Positions 10,367-20,720 of a stretch of DNA of 64,000 nt are shown one piece after another. How positions within the stretch are numbered: position 1 is the stretch's first letter; every line of letters begins with the position of its first letter. Below the pieces are notes generated by a model that saw only the letters and a list, made by a program, of their open reading frames with translations, was not told the origin of the DNA and ran no database searches. The translations under genes were made by a program, and so were the position numbers. The stretch is taken from assembly GCA_964035575.1 (NCBI GenBank), contig OZ037837.1:1736001-1800000 (forward strand), in the 5' to 3' direction. Source of the stretch: Rhynchopus sp. YZ270_cl-10. Lineage: Eukaryota > Euglenozoa > Diplonemea > Diplonemida > Diplonemidae.

Positions 10367-13189
10367 ATGCAGAGAAAGAAAATGCAGGGTGGACGGAAGC
10401 TGCTTTTCATTATGCTAACCTTCGCAACCTTGCTCTTTGTGTACTACCGGTCACTCAGACCCGAGGGTCCAAAATTCAAGATTACTCTAGAATATGGAAA
10501 TACAGAAACCAAAGCCCCAGCAACCAGGGCCCCAGCAACCAGGGCCCCAGCAACCAGGGCTCCAGCAACCAGGGCTCCAGCAACCAGGGCCCCAGCAACC
10601 AGGGCTCCAGAAACCAGGGCTCCTGAAACCCAGGCCCCAGAAACGAGTGCTCCAGTAATTCAGGTTCCAGAACCCCAGGCCCCAGAATCGAGCGCTCCAG
10701 TAATTCAGGCTCTAGAAACCCAGGCCCCAGAAACGAGCCCTCCAGTAATTCAGGTTCCAGAACCCCAGGCCCCAGAATCGAGCGCTCCAGTAATTCAGGT
10801 TCCAGAACCCCAGGCCCCAGAAGCGAGCGCTCCAGTAATTCAGGCTCCAGAACCCCAGGCCCCAGAAACGAGCCCTCCAGTAATTCAGGTTCCAGAACCC
10901 CAGGCCCCAGAAGTGAGCGCTCCAGTAATTCAGGCTCCAGAAACCCAGGCCCCAGCAACGAGCGCTCCAGTAATTCAGGTTCCAGAACCCCAGGCCCCAG
11001 AAGCGAGCGCTCCAGTAATTCAGGCTCCAGAAACCCAGGCCCCAGAAACGAGCCCTCCAGTAATTCAGGTTCCAGAACCCCAGGCCCCAGAAGCGAGTGC
11101 TCCAGTAATTCAGGCTCCAGAAACCCAGGCCCCGGAAACCCAGGCCCCAGAACCCAATTATGTGTATGAAGACAACCTCATAACTGGAGAGGTGCCTGAT
11201 GCTTCTGCGGCTGCGTACTGTGCGTCACAGGATCAGATCTACCCGGGACGTGTGTACAAGACGCCTGCGGACACCAGCAGCTTAGTGTGGGTGCCGTCCA
11301 CTGGTTGCAAGCTGCATCACTTCAGCCCCACGGAAGCGGCCACATGCCTCAGTGGCAAGAAGATTGCCTTCTACGGAGACTCGCTGATCGACGACACGGC
11401 TGAGGCGATCACCGTTCGCATCAACGGCAGACGCGAGTTGCGCGGTTCAGAAGACGTCGAAGGCCGCTGGTGGAAGGCACGGACCAACAAAGCCTGCTTC
11501 CTTGAAGGGCAGGAAACACCGTTCCTTGAGTTCTTCTGGACGCAGAGTGCTTTCTACAACGACCCGACGGACCCCTCGCGCGAGAACGCCTCCTTCGCGA
11601 TACGCAATGCCGACATTGTCCTGTTCGACAACGCGATGTGGGATATTGGCGACACCTGCCAGGGTGTGTACGCATTCTACCACGCCCTGAAGGCACGTAT
11701 TGAGAAGATACGGCATGTTATCAAGCCGGGTGCGATGCTTGTTCTGTATGATTTGCCTTACATCTGGACGAAAAAGGTCTGCACACCAAAATCGGACGGG
11801 GAGGGCAGCAACTGCCATGTGCATAACCAACCAAAAGAACGTGTCGCGGAGTACAGAACTGCGCTGCGTCTTGCTGCAGCGTGTACAGGCGTGCGTGTCT
11901 TTTCCGATACAGAAATGACCAAGCATATCCCATCGCACACCCCCGACGGTGTGCACTACCACACGTGGGAGTCCAAATTCATGAAGGCAGATGTCTTCCT
12001 CAACGGCATCTGCACGCGAGGTGGAGAGGCCCCCATGGAGTTCACAGTCTATCCAAAAGCAAGCTGCAACGTCACCCAGCACTTTCTGGACTGGGAAAAC
12101 AGCCCTTTCGCGGGATTTTGCCCTCGGCGAGCGAACCCTTGGGTTCCAGAAACCCAGGCTCCAGAAGCCCCTCCTGAAACCCAGGCCCCAGAACCCAATT
12201 ATGTGTATGAAGACAACCTCATAACTGGAGAGGTGCCTGATGCTTCTGCGGCTGCGTACTGTGCGTCACAGGATCAGATCTACCCGGGACGTGTGTACAA
12301 GACGCCTGCGGACACCAGCAGCTTAGTGTGGGTGCCGTCCACTGGTTGCAAGCTGCATCACTTCAGCCCCACGGAAGCGGCCACATGCCTCAGTGGCAAG
12401 AAGATTGCCTTCTACGGAGACTCGCTGATCGACGACACGGCTGAGGCGATCACCGTTCGCATCAACGGCAGACGCGAGTTGCGCGGTTCAGAAGACGTCG
12501 AAGGCCGCTGGTGGAAGGCACGGACCAACAAAGCCTGCTTCCTTGAAGGGCAGGAAACACCGTTCCTTGAGTTCTTCTGGACGCAGAGTGCTTTCTACAA
12601 CGACCCGACAGACCCCTTGCGTGAGAACGCCTCCTTCGCAATACGCAATGCCGACATTGTCCTGTTCGACAACGCGATGTGGGATATTGGCGACACCTGC
12701 CAGGGTGTGTACGCATTCTACCACGCCCTGAAGGGACGTATTGAGAAGATACAGCATGTTATCAAGCCGGGTGCGATGCTTGTTCTGTATGATTTGCCTT
12801 ACATCTGGACGAAACAGGTCTGCACACCAAAACCGGACGGGGAGGGCAGCAACTGCCATGTGCACAACCAACCGAAAGAACGTGTCGCGGAGTACAGAAC
12901 TGCGCTGCGTCTTGCTGCAGCGTGTACAGGCGTGCGTGTCTTTTCCGATACAGAAATGACCAAGCATATCCCATCGCACACCCCCGACGGTGTGCACTAC
13001 CACACGTGGGAGTCCAAATACATGAAGGCAGATGTCTTCCTCAACGGCATCTGCACGCGAGGTGGAGAGGCCCCCATGGAGTTCACAGTCTATCCAAAAG
13101 CAAGCTGCAACGTCACCCAGCACTTTATCGACTGGGAAAACAGCCCTACCGCGGAACAATGCCCTCGGCGACCGAACCCTTATATTTAG
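10367..13189 (+). CDS. Membrane-anchored mucin-like protein with tandem SGNH/PC-esterase domains
   Basis: A 940-residue protein. A signal anchor (about residues 11-28, LLFIMLTFATLLFVYY) precedes a Pro/Ala/Thr/Glu-rich stalk of short repeats (about 45-260: ATRAP, then TSAPVIQVPEPQAPE units), likely O-glycosylated. Two SGNH domains follow, each about 320 residues, with GDS in IAFYGDSLIDD, a middle LFDNAMWDIGDTC block and a C-terminal DGVHYHTWESK that supplies the D-x-x-H pair. These fit the PC-esterase family (Pmr5/Cas1p-like), whose members acetylate or deacetylate glycans in the secretory pathway. The domains repeat with a period of 1041 bp and are almost identical, so the duplication is recent. 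The topology is type II, with the catalytic domains in the lumen or outside. The substrate is unknown. Confidence 0.85.
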   Translation: MQRKKMQGGRKLLFIMLTFATLLFVYYRSLRPEGPKFKITLEYGNTETKAPATRAPATRAPATRAPATRAPATRAPATRAPETRAPETQAPETSAPVIQVPEPQAPESSAPVIQALETQAPETSPPVIQVPEPQAPESSAPVIQVPEPQAPEASAPVIQAPEPQAPETSPPVIQVPEPQAPEVSAPVIQAPETQAPATSAPVIQVPEPQAPEASAPVIQAPETQAPETSPPVIQVPEPQAPEASAPVIQAPETQAPETQAPEPNYVYEDNLITGEVPDASAAAYCASQDQIYPGRVYKTPADTSSLVWVPSTGCKLHHFSPTEAATCLSGKKIAFYGDSLIDDTAEAITVRINGRRELRGSEDVEGRWWKARTNKACFLEGQETPFLEFFWTQSAFYNDPTDPSRENASFAIRNADIVLFDNAMWDIGDTCQGVYAFYHALKARIEKIRHVIKPGAMLVLYDLPYIWTKKVCTPKSDGEGSNCHVHNQPKERVAEYRTALRLAAACTGVRVFSDTEMTKHIPSHTPDGVHYHTWESKFMKADVFLNGICTRGGEAPMEFTVYPKASCNVTQHFLDWENSPFAGFCPRRANPWVPETQAPEAPPETQAPEPNYVYEDNLITGEVPDASAAAYCASQDQIYPGRVYKTPADTSSLVWVPSTGCKLHHFSPTEAATCLSGKKIAFYGDSLIDDTAEAITVRINGRRELRGSEDVEGRWWKARTNKACFLEGQETPFLEFFWTQSAFYNDPTDPLRENASFAIRNADIVLFDNAMWDIGDTCQGVYAFYHALKGRIEKIQHVIKPGAMLVLYDLPYIWTKQVCTPKPDGEGSNCHVHNQPKERVAEYRTALRLAAACTGVRVFSDTEMTKHIPSHTPDGVHYHTWESKYMKADVFLNGICTRGGEAPMEFTVYPKASCNVTQHFIDWENSPTAEQCPRRPNPYI

Positions 13190-13462
13190 GGGTTGTCGAT
13201 GTTGTCCCCCGACCTGCATGCCTTTTAATTTGCAGCAACCTTCTGTGCCCACTTCGTGTGGCCATCTCCTCCCCCTATCATCCTATCATCCTATCATACT
13301 TTTCCTCATTCATCGCTTCGCATTTGTTCGTATGTAAATATGCTTACGTAGCAGCGCACTCCCAGTGGGTGTTATGTGACGCGTTCTGTACGATGAGTTA
13401 CCTACTGTTTTGACGTGTGTCTATGATAGGCACTATTTTTTTTTTATAGTTTATCTTTTGTG
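13190..13462. other. 3' flank of the esterase-like gene
   Basis: No coding sequence is seen. The last 8 bases (CTTTTGTG, 13,455-13,462) are the left target-site duplication of the following MITE. Confidence 0.6.
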
Positions 13463-14166
13463 CAGGGCCTTCAACCATCGACAAAGTCTGTCCACAGTTT
13501 TGTCGAAGTTTGAAAAAAAAAAAAAATAAAAATTGACCTCCCCGAGCCCGCGCGCGCTTCGCGCGCGCGGGTGCAGCAAATCACAGGGAGAAGCTCTCAG
13601 GGGTGTATACAGGTTTTGGTCATTTTTGAAAACTCGGTCAGCCAAAAAACTCCGCCTGTCCCACACACGTGTATTTCAACACAAGCAGCATTGGCAGCTT
13701 TGTAGCCACTGGTGACCCACAAGCCGTAGTGGGTATCACACCTGTCTTATCAGTAAGCTCAGTACATTTACAACAACAAAGGTCCCTCTGGCGAAGCCAC
13801 GGTACGCAACATTTCAAACATTGCGCATATCATGGCGCTTTATTTACAGCCAAACTATGTCATGGGAAGGGTAGGATGCCTGCTTGCGCCGCAGGCGCAC
13901 GGTACGCTACTTTTGCCTGGCTCACTCCTCATTGGGTTCTACGAGCTCTGTCCAAATGGTCACAGTGGATCACAGGAGAATGTTAAAGTTAAAACCCTGA
14001 ACCGAGTTTCTCCCATGGACTACCCTGCAACTCGGTCAGAGATAAAAGGATTTTGCCAAAATCCCATATTTTTTTTAGATTTGTCGAACTTCGACAAAAA
14101 AAAAAAAACCCAAAAAAAAAAAAGTTGTCGAAGTTAAGGCTTAACTTCGACACGTTGAAGGCCCTG
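13463..14166. mobile_element. Non-autonomous hAT element (MITE)
   Basis: 704 bp starting CAGGGCCTTCAAC and ending GTTGAAGGCCCTG. It is flanked on both sides by CTTTTGTG (13,455-13,462 and 14,167-14,174), a perfect 8-bp target duplication. The CAGGG termini and 8-bp duplication are the hallmarks of hAT transposons. The subterminal regions carry TTGTCGAA-type motifs. It has no transposase frame, so it would need a hAT transposase in trans. Its ends differ from both autonomous hAT elements in the window. Confidence 0.9.
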
Positions 14167-14174
14167 CTTTTGTG

Positions 14175-14460
14175 GATGTAGTCATAGAATTTTGACTGTC
14201 TTCGGTTGTATGTACTCAAGCTTGAGTTGCATGCACTACGTTTTGCAAAAGTTTTTTTTTTTTTTTTTTAGGGAACATTTTTGTTGATCCCTCACCATAT
14301 ACTATCAAAGCATATGATGAAATACTTATTTTAGGTACACTGTTCGAGAGGACTTTGTATTTCAAATGAACTTAGTTTTTATCTGACTGTGTAGTGGTGT
14401 GACACCGGGGAACACCTTGACATGTAACGGAAGCATTTTGTTTTTATACCTACAAGCGTA
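14175..14460. other. Intergenic, no gene seen
   Basis: AT-rich sequence with T-runs. The stretch around 14,340-14,375 (GTACACTGTTCGAGAGGACTTTGTATTTCAA in part) resembles 53,955-53,985. This suggests a small dispersed repeat. Confidence 0.4.
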
Positions 14461-14467
14461 GCTGAAA

Positions 14468-14533
14468 GGAGAAATAGTTTCTCCGATACGGTAGCCAATC
14501 GCCCCCTTCCAACAGGGTAATTGAGCAATCAAC
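14468..14533 (+). ncRNA. Candidate structured RNA, copy 1
   Basis: Shares a core with 58,693-58,753: a GGAG...CTCC hairpin, then ATACGGT, CCAATC, CCCC, TCCAACAGGGTAATTGAGC and ATCAAC. The first hairpin has different lengths in the two copies (GGAGAAA/TTTCTCC here, GGAG/CTCC there), so pairing is kept while the sequence changes. A CCC/GGG plus CAAT/ATTG stem follows. It has no coding potential. Known classes (tRNA, U-snRNAs, 5S) do not fit convincingly. Confidence 0.4.
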
Positions 14534-14628
14534 TCAGGAGAAGCCTTTTTTCCTTTTACTTACCTAATCAGATGTGTTGCTCCACTCGCACGGCTTTTCT
14601 TGTTGTTCGCTCGTTTTTTTTTTTTTTA

Positions 14629-15044
14629 AACCTATTAGCCACTACCTTCACATATATGTGAAGGTTAATCAGCACCAGTATCCAAGACATTAAAATTTTG
14701 TCAAAAGTGAAAAAAAACTTTTTTAATGGATTCCGGGAGGTAGAAACGTGTGCTTCCCCTATTTTTTTTGGACTTTTTAGAATTTTGTTTTTGACTTTTT
14801 CCGCCACCCACAACACGCAAACCAAGGAAAATGCGTAAAACAGGGGGGGACGGCCACATCCTAACAAATGCGATTTTTTCGATTTTGATTCTCAGAACCG
14901 CAGAAGTCCCCGAAGACCATACCAAACCACCTAGAGGACCCAAAAAATGCACCATCCCCCCAGTTTTGACCCAGAAACACTCAGATGATTTCAAAACCAA
15001 AAACGGGAAAAAAACCCCCACCCCCCCTTAGTGGCTAATAGGTT
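14629..15044. mobile_element. MITE with AACCTATTAGCCACTA ends
   Basis: Ends AACCTATTAGCCACTA (14,629-14,644) and TAGTGGCTAATAGGTT (15,029-15,044) are perfect inverted complements about 416 bp apart. The interior has no coding frame. The flanks are T/A-rich, so the target duplication is ambiguous (TA or TTAA-like). The transposon superfamily is not determined. Confidence 0.75.
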
Positions 15045-15360
15045 AATAAGACCAGGGTTTTTTTTTATGAACAAGATAAAACAATAAGCTCGCGTTTCTT
15101 TTATCGAACAGATTTTATTCTCCGCCCCGTACCCAAAACGTAAACACCACTTTGAATCAGAAAAAAATATTTTCCTCTCCTTTTTTCTCCCTTGTTTCGA
15201 GTGCGAAACGTTTCTCCATGTATTGCACGGGAAACAATATGACAAACAGGTGCAGGGTGGTTCCGTGCTTATCATAGAACCTGGCACCTTGTGTGTCTCC
15301 CAAAAACCAAAAAAGCGTTGTGTGTGTAGTTTTGAAGGAAGGAAAAATAAAAGGATTGGT

Positions 15361-15700
15361 AACAAAAAGAAAACCGACGCAGGAGCTTTTCTTGGAACTG
15401 TTTTATTCTCCTCACCCCAACAATAACATCACATTCAGAAAAACACTGTTTTTTCGTTTTTATTCGCTTTCTTTTCTTCTTCCTCACACTTTGTTACTGT
15501 GAAGAAAATTTTTTTTGTTTCTGGTCGCATACTGCGAGTTTTCCTGGATGCGCAGGAAAAATGACTGAGGAGTGTTGGTGGCTCCGTGACGCCACAGAGC
15601 CGGCACACTCGTTGAGTGCCTCACAAAACCTAAAAATTACTTATTTGCTTTTATCTATTGTCTTCACGCTTTATCGTTGTTGTTGGGGTGGGAAATAAAA
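15361..15700 (+). repeat. Dispersed intergenic repeat with serial hairpins, copy 1
   Basis: About 340 bp, closely matched by 30,093-30,369 and partly by 21,935-22,240. The core (15,523-15,602) contains three adjacent inverted repeats: TCGCA/TGCGA, TTTTCCTG/CAGGAAAA and GGCTC/GAGCC. Copy 2 lacks the internal segment 15,455-15,515 that copy 3 keeps. It could be an RNA gene, a 3'-UTR unit or a transposon remnant. Confidence 0.6.
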
Positions 15701-16559
15701 GTGTTTTGACCCTACTATCCAAACGTCGAGTGGACGCGTATTATTTTTTTTACGCACACTACTTTGTGAGCGGAAAGTGTCACGTCGTTCACTCACCCAA
15801 CCGTGCTCCGCAACACCACCACCCAACAGGTGATTTTTAGTGTGTGTGGAAGCGTCAACGCATCAAACAACTACAAGAAGGGGGGTGAGGGAACGACAAA
15901 TGACACTTTTTTAAAAAAAAGTCGGGGTTTCTGCCAGGATTTGGGGTTTCAGGAATTGGGGGGTGGTTTCTTCCACTTCTTTTGACACAGCGAGCCAAAT
16001 GCTGGGTCATCTACAACCTCCAAAACCCCATTTTTCTCGGGGGGGGGGCCATGGTACCCCCCGAACCCCTGTAAAAATCCGGATTTTTCTGGGGAAAATA
16101 TTGGGGGGGACCGTGGTCCCCCCCGGTCCCCCTTGGCGGAAACCCTGAAAATCGAGCTGCGATAAATTTTTTTTGTTATAGTATCAGCGGGGCTTGTTCT
16201 AGGATTCGGGGTTTTCAAATTTGGGGAGGGGAGCACCGTTTTTTGGGGGAAATTTTTTTTATATGCGGGTGAAAAAATAAGGTAAACTGGCGCCGCAGGC
16301 GAAAAAATTTTTGGGTACGGTGTAAAAATCCCCCTTATAAATGGGCAATGATCTGAATTTTCTTTGATGGGGTTCTGCTGAAACAGGGCAAAAAAGCGTG
16401 GAAAATTGTGAAAAACAGGGGGAAAACCAGGAAAAATTTTTTTTTGGGGGGAGTCCATTGTAAAAAACAAGTAATTGCTATCGGAAAAAAAACGGGGTGT
16501 GATGTGGAACTCCATCCTGTAGAAATAATCTACAATAAGCCCAGCATTCTGCTCTTCTG
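15701..16559. other. Non-coding, G/C-tract-rich region
   Basis: Contains many runs of G or C next to T-runs. Open frames are artefacts of proline/glycine-rich tracts. No recognisable gene is present. Confidence 0.5.
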
Positions 16560-16860
16560 CAGGTATGCTAACGCTCTTCGTACACTGCCAGACCCACTCG
16601 GACTCCAGCATCTGAAACGTTCAAGAAGGGGGGCTGTCCTCTTCGTCCAGCACCATCTGCTCGATAGCGTTGTTGGACGCCCGCTCGGCAGGCTCGGCGT
16701 GGTCCAGCTCGTTTTTGTCCACAGGCTCCCCACATTGTAGTCGTCGTTGGAGCAGTGCGGAAGGAACACAGAATGCACAGACTACAACACATCGATCACA
16801 CCAGCAAATCGCCAGGATGCTACGGTGGTTTCGAAAATCGCGCGGAGTTTTCCACAGCAC
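16525..16860 (-). pseudogene. Unidentified protein fragment with an in-frame stop
   Basis: On the minus strand one frame runs through CGEPVDKNELDHAEPAERAS and VLDEEDSPPS, meets a TGA at 16,623-16,621, and continues with QMLESEWVWQCTKSVSIP and AEEQNAGLIVDYFY. The composition on both sides is protein-like and acidic, unlike the surrounding homopolymer-rich DNA. It is probably the decayed end of a gene or transposase. No family is recognised. Confidence 0.4.
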
Positions 16861-17519
16861 ACCCGCTTTTTTCTTAGCAATTACTTGTCCTTGTTGTTAT
16901 TGTTGTTTTCAACCACCTTCCTTCAACCCTTGTAGGATCAGTTGTTATTTTTTTCGCGAAAACATGAAATTACACATTTCAAGAGAACAAATTTAAAAGG
17001 GTCCTTATTTGCATTTTTGGGCTCCGCCCGTGCAGTGGTGGGGTCAATCTCGAAAATTGGACAATTTTTTGAGCACTTAAATTTTGAGAAATATGAGCCC
17101 GGTTCCTTATACGTGGGGCCCATTTTCGGCTAAAATTTTCCTCAAAATCTGGTTTTGTAAAATTGACCCTTTACTCCCCCCCCACATCGATTTCAATACT
17201 ATACCTTACTTCACCTACGGTTGCCCTTACAGGGGGGTGAAGGAAGGTAAGTTGAAAACCCTAAATTTATTTGGGGGGGGGGAGCTCCCCCCCCCAAAGA
17301 CCCCTAGAATAAGCCCTGTAGTATCAGCCAAGTCTTCTTACCCTTCCCCTTTTTCCCCTCTCTTTTCTCCTTCACCTTAACCCCTTGCGTACCCTCCTCT
17401 TGTCACCTGCTTCTCCGACAAAAGCTTTTACTACCAGAAAAGAAAACAACAAGCGAACACACCAGCATATCAGCTGATCACGGGAACCTGTATAAGGCTT
17501 CCACTTTTGAAGTCAGGCC
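16861..17519. other. Non-coding region, no gene seen
   Basis: Low-complexity A/T tracts and C-rich tracts (for example 17,168-17,177 and 17,272-17,297). Nothing supportable is seen. Confidence 0.5.
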
Positions 17520-17745
17520 AGTGTCCATAACGGTACTGCCACACCCTGAGGGGGAGGTGTGCTGTCTGTATACCCTGTGTGGCAACAACGGGGAGGTGAC
17601 CTCCGTGTAACGGCAACCCGCACGTCCTAGATGTGAAAAAAAACGGCACCAAACGGGACACGGTCCCGGGTTTACTCTGGATAGAACAAAACGGCCACAC
17701 TGCTTCGGCAGCGCTAAAGAGACGAGAGTGAACACTAAGTAGCAG
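17520..17745 (-). repeat. SINE-like dispersed repeat, copy B
   Basis: Shares CCGTGTAACGGCAACCC and the CTGCCACA...GGGGGAG end with the copies at 305-530 and 17,855-18,062. The segment 17,681-17,740 also matches the first intron of the hAT-like transposase gene (44,907-44,970). It includes a short hairpin CTGC-TTCG-GCAG at 17,700-17,711. Confidence 0.5.
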
Positions 17746-17854
17746 TAGTTTACAGCGGAGGATTACCGTGCCCTGAGGCGTCTCAACCTTAGGTTCACTT
17801 TGTCTACTTTAGATTTTTGATTTTTGATTTTATTTTTTTTACTTTTTTTAATTC

Positions 17855-18062
17855 TGCCACATGATGGGGGGAGATGTCTGTACTTCCCCCCGATATTCGT
17901 GGTGAATGGGAGGCGGTTCCGTGTAACGGCAACCCACAAGAGTAGAACAACAACATAAACTCCCGAGAAACATACGAGACCCCGGAGTCTCTCTTCTTTC
18001 ATGTGTGTGTACATACATGACAACGCTAACCAAAAACGGCAGCGGTGCTTGCACAGGTGGCA
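17855..18062 (-). repeat. SINE-like dispersed repeat, copy C
   Basis: The reverse complement aligns with 305-530 over nearly the full length, including GTTAGCGTTGTCATGT, AGAAGAGAGACTC and GGGTTGCCGTTACACGG. No open frame is credible. Confidence 0.6.
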
Positions 18063-18554
18063 ACTATTTTTCAAAACACCACTCCAAACAATTTCAGGGT
18101 CTCCGCAAGGTAATAAAGTTCTGATTCTCAACAGAACTTTTTGAAAATGGGGAGGGGGATTTCCGGGGGGGCGGGGGGAAGAAAGAAAAAAAAGTTCTGT
18201 TGAGTGGTTCAGACCCGTGCTACTTATCAAAAAATCTCAGGAGAAGAAGATATGGAGAGGTGAGTGCTCAAACGTCCTAAAAAAGTCAAAATCGGGTGTT
18301 GGAAAAAAAGTTGCATACCGTACGCCTGCGGTGCAAGCATGTATCACCAACGTGGACCATCAACAGAACTTTTTCAAAATTGGAAATCCTAGCGGAGCCT
18401 GAACAATTGATCAAAAAAAGAAGGGGGGGGGGAAAATAGTGGAGCACACTCTAGGGTGGCTACACCAATACAACCAAGTTTTCAACAAAAAAAAAAGCTT
18501 TCATTCAACCCCCCCAGTTGCTCTCTCAGATATAAATTGTGCTTGTCGTTCACC
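18063..18554. other. Non-coding region with repeated CAACAGAACTTTTT motif
   Basis: CAACAGAACTTTTT occurs at about 18,131 and 18,362, with an inverse AAAGTTCTGTTGAG at about 18,192. It is probably a small inverted-repeat remnant. No gene is seen. Confidence 0.45.
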
Positions 18555-18601
18555 AAGAGTTGGGTGAAGTGAATGGGAGTATCTGTAAGCTCGTAACTCT
18601 A
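18555..18601 (+). ncRNA. Conserved hairpin-bounded motif, copy 2
   Basis: Second copy of the 47-nt motif at 7560-7606, with AAGAGTTGGGTGAAG and GGAGTATCTGTAAGCTC unchanged. The closing stem is weaker here (AAGAGTTG / TAACTCTA). It lies about 680 bp upstream of UBL-LRR paralogue 2. Confidence 0.3.
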
Positions 18602-19277
18602 GAGAAGTGACTCCTTTGCCCAAAGAGACGCGGTGTGTTCATTTTCCCAGTAGCTGCTTGTCTGTATCCACGCATTCGGGGTTGCGCTGAACTGGAACAG
18701 ATCTGAGAATGCCCTGCCTCCGTGCATATATCAACTGCGTCTTTATCAAGCTGTGGTCATTTTCCCCGTGATTCCTTTTTTGTTTGTTGCCAGAGAGGAC
18801 AACGCGCTGAGTGCTGTGCTGAATGGCTCTCATCTTTTTCTGTGTCCGGCTGATCAGGCAGAGGAGTCTGATCCATGTTCAGAATTAGCTCGGGTGGATA
18901 TCATTCTCACGCGTGATTTCTGCAATCTCTTCAGTAATTGTACTCCCGTCGCGTGCTTCTCTGCTGTGTGGGTTGGAAGTTGCCACTCTCACGGACAAAT
19001 TGCTGCCTGCAGAAGCTTGCTGCCCATTAGCAGGAGAAAGTGAGCGATCCACAAAATTGCACGAGGTTGCGTCTAATCGTTTTTCCGGATTCCATTGCAG
19101 TTGCACTCACCACATTTGTGTCCACAGCTCCCCCTCCTGATGTCGTGCCACTCACTATCTCTAACTCATGTATCTCCTCCTCAGCGGTCAGCAGACCCAG
19201 CCTCCCAGAGCAACCCTAGGAGTGCTCAGTCTCCCACACACACAACACCCACCAAGAAACAGAGAGACACAAAATAA
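18602..19277. other. Upstream region of UBL-LRR paralogue 2
   Basis: Balanced base composition and several 60-95-codon frames on both strands (for example a minus-strand frame at 18,885-19,106). This suggests old coding remnants, but no family is recognised. A CAG at 19,227-19,229 followed by the leader shared with paralogues 1 and 3 is a possible acceptor site. Confidence 0.35.
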
Positions 19278-20405
19278 ATGGAACTAACGGTTCGTACCTT
19301 TGGCAATGGGCAGTATGTGATTGAGGTGGGTGAGGATGACACAACGGAGAAGTTGCGGGAGAAGGTGGCGTCTGCAACGGGGTTGTGCGAAGACGACTTT
19401 CACATGGAGTTTGGAGGGGAGGAAGTGGAGGACATCACGCAGCTGAGTGCTGGAGACACAGTTGTGCTGACGGAGGCGAAGGCGAAGAAGTACGAAGCCA
19501 TTGCAGCACTTCACGCATTGGGTGAGAGAGACATCACAGCAGCAAGGTTGGAGGTGGTGAGGGATGCGGAGGTGGCCACCTTGCTGCTGCAGGCAGAAGT
19601 TGCGACTGCGATTCCAGACTACTTCTTCTTATACAATGCGGTAGTAACGTCCATTGATTTCAGCAACGCATCTGTTGTGGATGTGATTGGGAACGGCTTC
19701 CTCTGGCACTGCACAGCTTTGACAGCAGTTAACCTGAGCGGGTTGTCTGCACTCACCAGGATTGAGGATTATTTCCTATCTTCCTGTCCAGCTTTGACGA
19801 CAGTAAATCTCACTGGCTTGCGTGCAGTCACCACAATTGGTGCACGTTTTATGTATGAGTGCACTGCTTTGACGACAGTCGACCTCAGCAGCTTGCAGTC
19901 AGTCACCACAATAGGTAGTAGGTGTCTAGCTGAGTGCACAGCACTGACCACAGTCGACATGAGCGGGTTGTCTGCACTCACCAGGATTGAGGCATATTTC
20001 CTATTTTCCTGTCCAGCTTTGACGACAGCCGACCTCAGCAACTTACGGTCAGTTACCATAATTGCTGATTTGTGTTTAGCCAATTGCAAAGCACTGGCGA
20101 CAGTTGACCTTAGCGGGTTGTCTGCGCTCACCAGGATTGAGGATGGCTTCCTATCTTCGTGTCCAGCTTTGACGACAGTAAACTTCACTGGCTTGCGTGC
20201 AGTCACCGCAATTGGGTCCCACTGCACGTTTAAATGCACAAACATGAGGGCTGTACGTGGACTGGGCACGTGTAGCTACGTAGTGCTGTACCATGTGGCT
20301 TGGCATCGAGCACGTTGTCTATTAATGGCAGCTGTTGATTGGACGCCTTGGGTCGCTTCTTTGCTTTTCGTGTGTTCTGTGTGCTGCGCATACACAATGC
20401 AGTGA
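19278..20405 (+). CDS. Ubiquitin-like/BspA-type LRR membrane protein (paralogue 2)
   Basis: A 375-residue protein. The first about 100 residues are almost identical to paralogue 1 (ubiquitin-like domain, then KYEAIAALHALGERDITAAR). The LRR block has about nine 23-residue repeats with more divergent faces, including a LSNLRSVTIIADLCLANCKA unit not seen in the others. It ends with LGTCSYVVLYHVAWHRA and a hydrophobic tail (WVASLLFVCSVCCAYTMQ). Conserved ends with variable repeat number fit unequal crossing-over within the array. The function is unknown. It is probably membrane-anchored through its C-terminus. Confidence 0.85.
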   Translation: MELTVRTFGNGQYVIEVGEDDTTEKLREKVASATGLCEDDFHMEFGGEEVEDITQLSAGDTVVLTEAKAKKYEAIAALHALGERDITAARLEVVRDAEVATLLLQAEVATAIPDYFFLYNAVVTSIDFSNASVVDVIGNGFLWHCTALTAVNLSGLSALTRIEDYFLSSCPALTTVNLTGLRAVTTIGARFMYECTALTTVDLSSLQSVTTIGSRCLAECTALTTVDMSGLSALTRIEAYFLFSCPALTTADLSNLRSVTIIADLCLANCKALATVDLSGLSALTRIEDGFLSSCPALTTVNFTGLRAVTAIGSHCTFKCTNMRAVRGLGTCSYVVLYHVAWHRARCLLMAAVDWTPWVASLLFVCSVCCAYTMQ

Positions 20406-20720
20406 AAGGGTACCTATACGTTGGCACACTTGACTAATCGATACAAGGTGGTATCCGCACGTGAGATATGCATTAGGAGTTGAGACGGAGAGAAGTACAC
20501 AGTCTGGGTGAGGACGACCAACTGCGGACATACGGCGGAAGGTGGCGTCTGCAGCAGCGTTGTGCGAAGACGGCTTTGACATGAGCTTCGGAGGAAGGTC
20601 CTGTACGATGCAACAAACAACAAACGACGGATAGATGGAGAAGGGTGTGTTTCATTTGCAAAGATGTGAGTTGGGGGTGGGGGAAACATTCAAAAAAGTA
20701 GCAATACCCAACTGTTTCTT
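20406..20720 (+). pseudogene. Downstream remnant of a ubiquitin-like domain (copy 2)
   Basis: Same shared downstream segment as after paralogue 1: TTGGCACACTTGACTAATCG, then a decayed ubiquitin-like coding stretch at about 20,480-20,600, followed by the GTGAGTTGGGGGTGGGGG segment also found at 9640-9658. Confidence 0.7.

Noticed and set aside
14468-14533. U4 snRNA or tRNA gene
   Set aside because: Only short similarities (GTAGCCAAT, AATTGA). The order and pairing of U4 or a tRNA cloverleaf could not be built, so it is kept as an unnamed candidate.
15949-16611. 220-codon minus-strand frame as a gene
   Set aside because: Most of it is translated from homopolymer-rich spacer (Phe/Pro runs). 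Only the first 35 or so codons look protein-like and are listed as a fragment.
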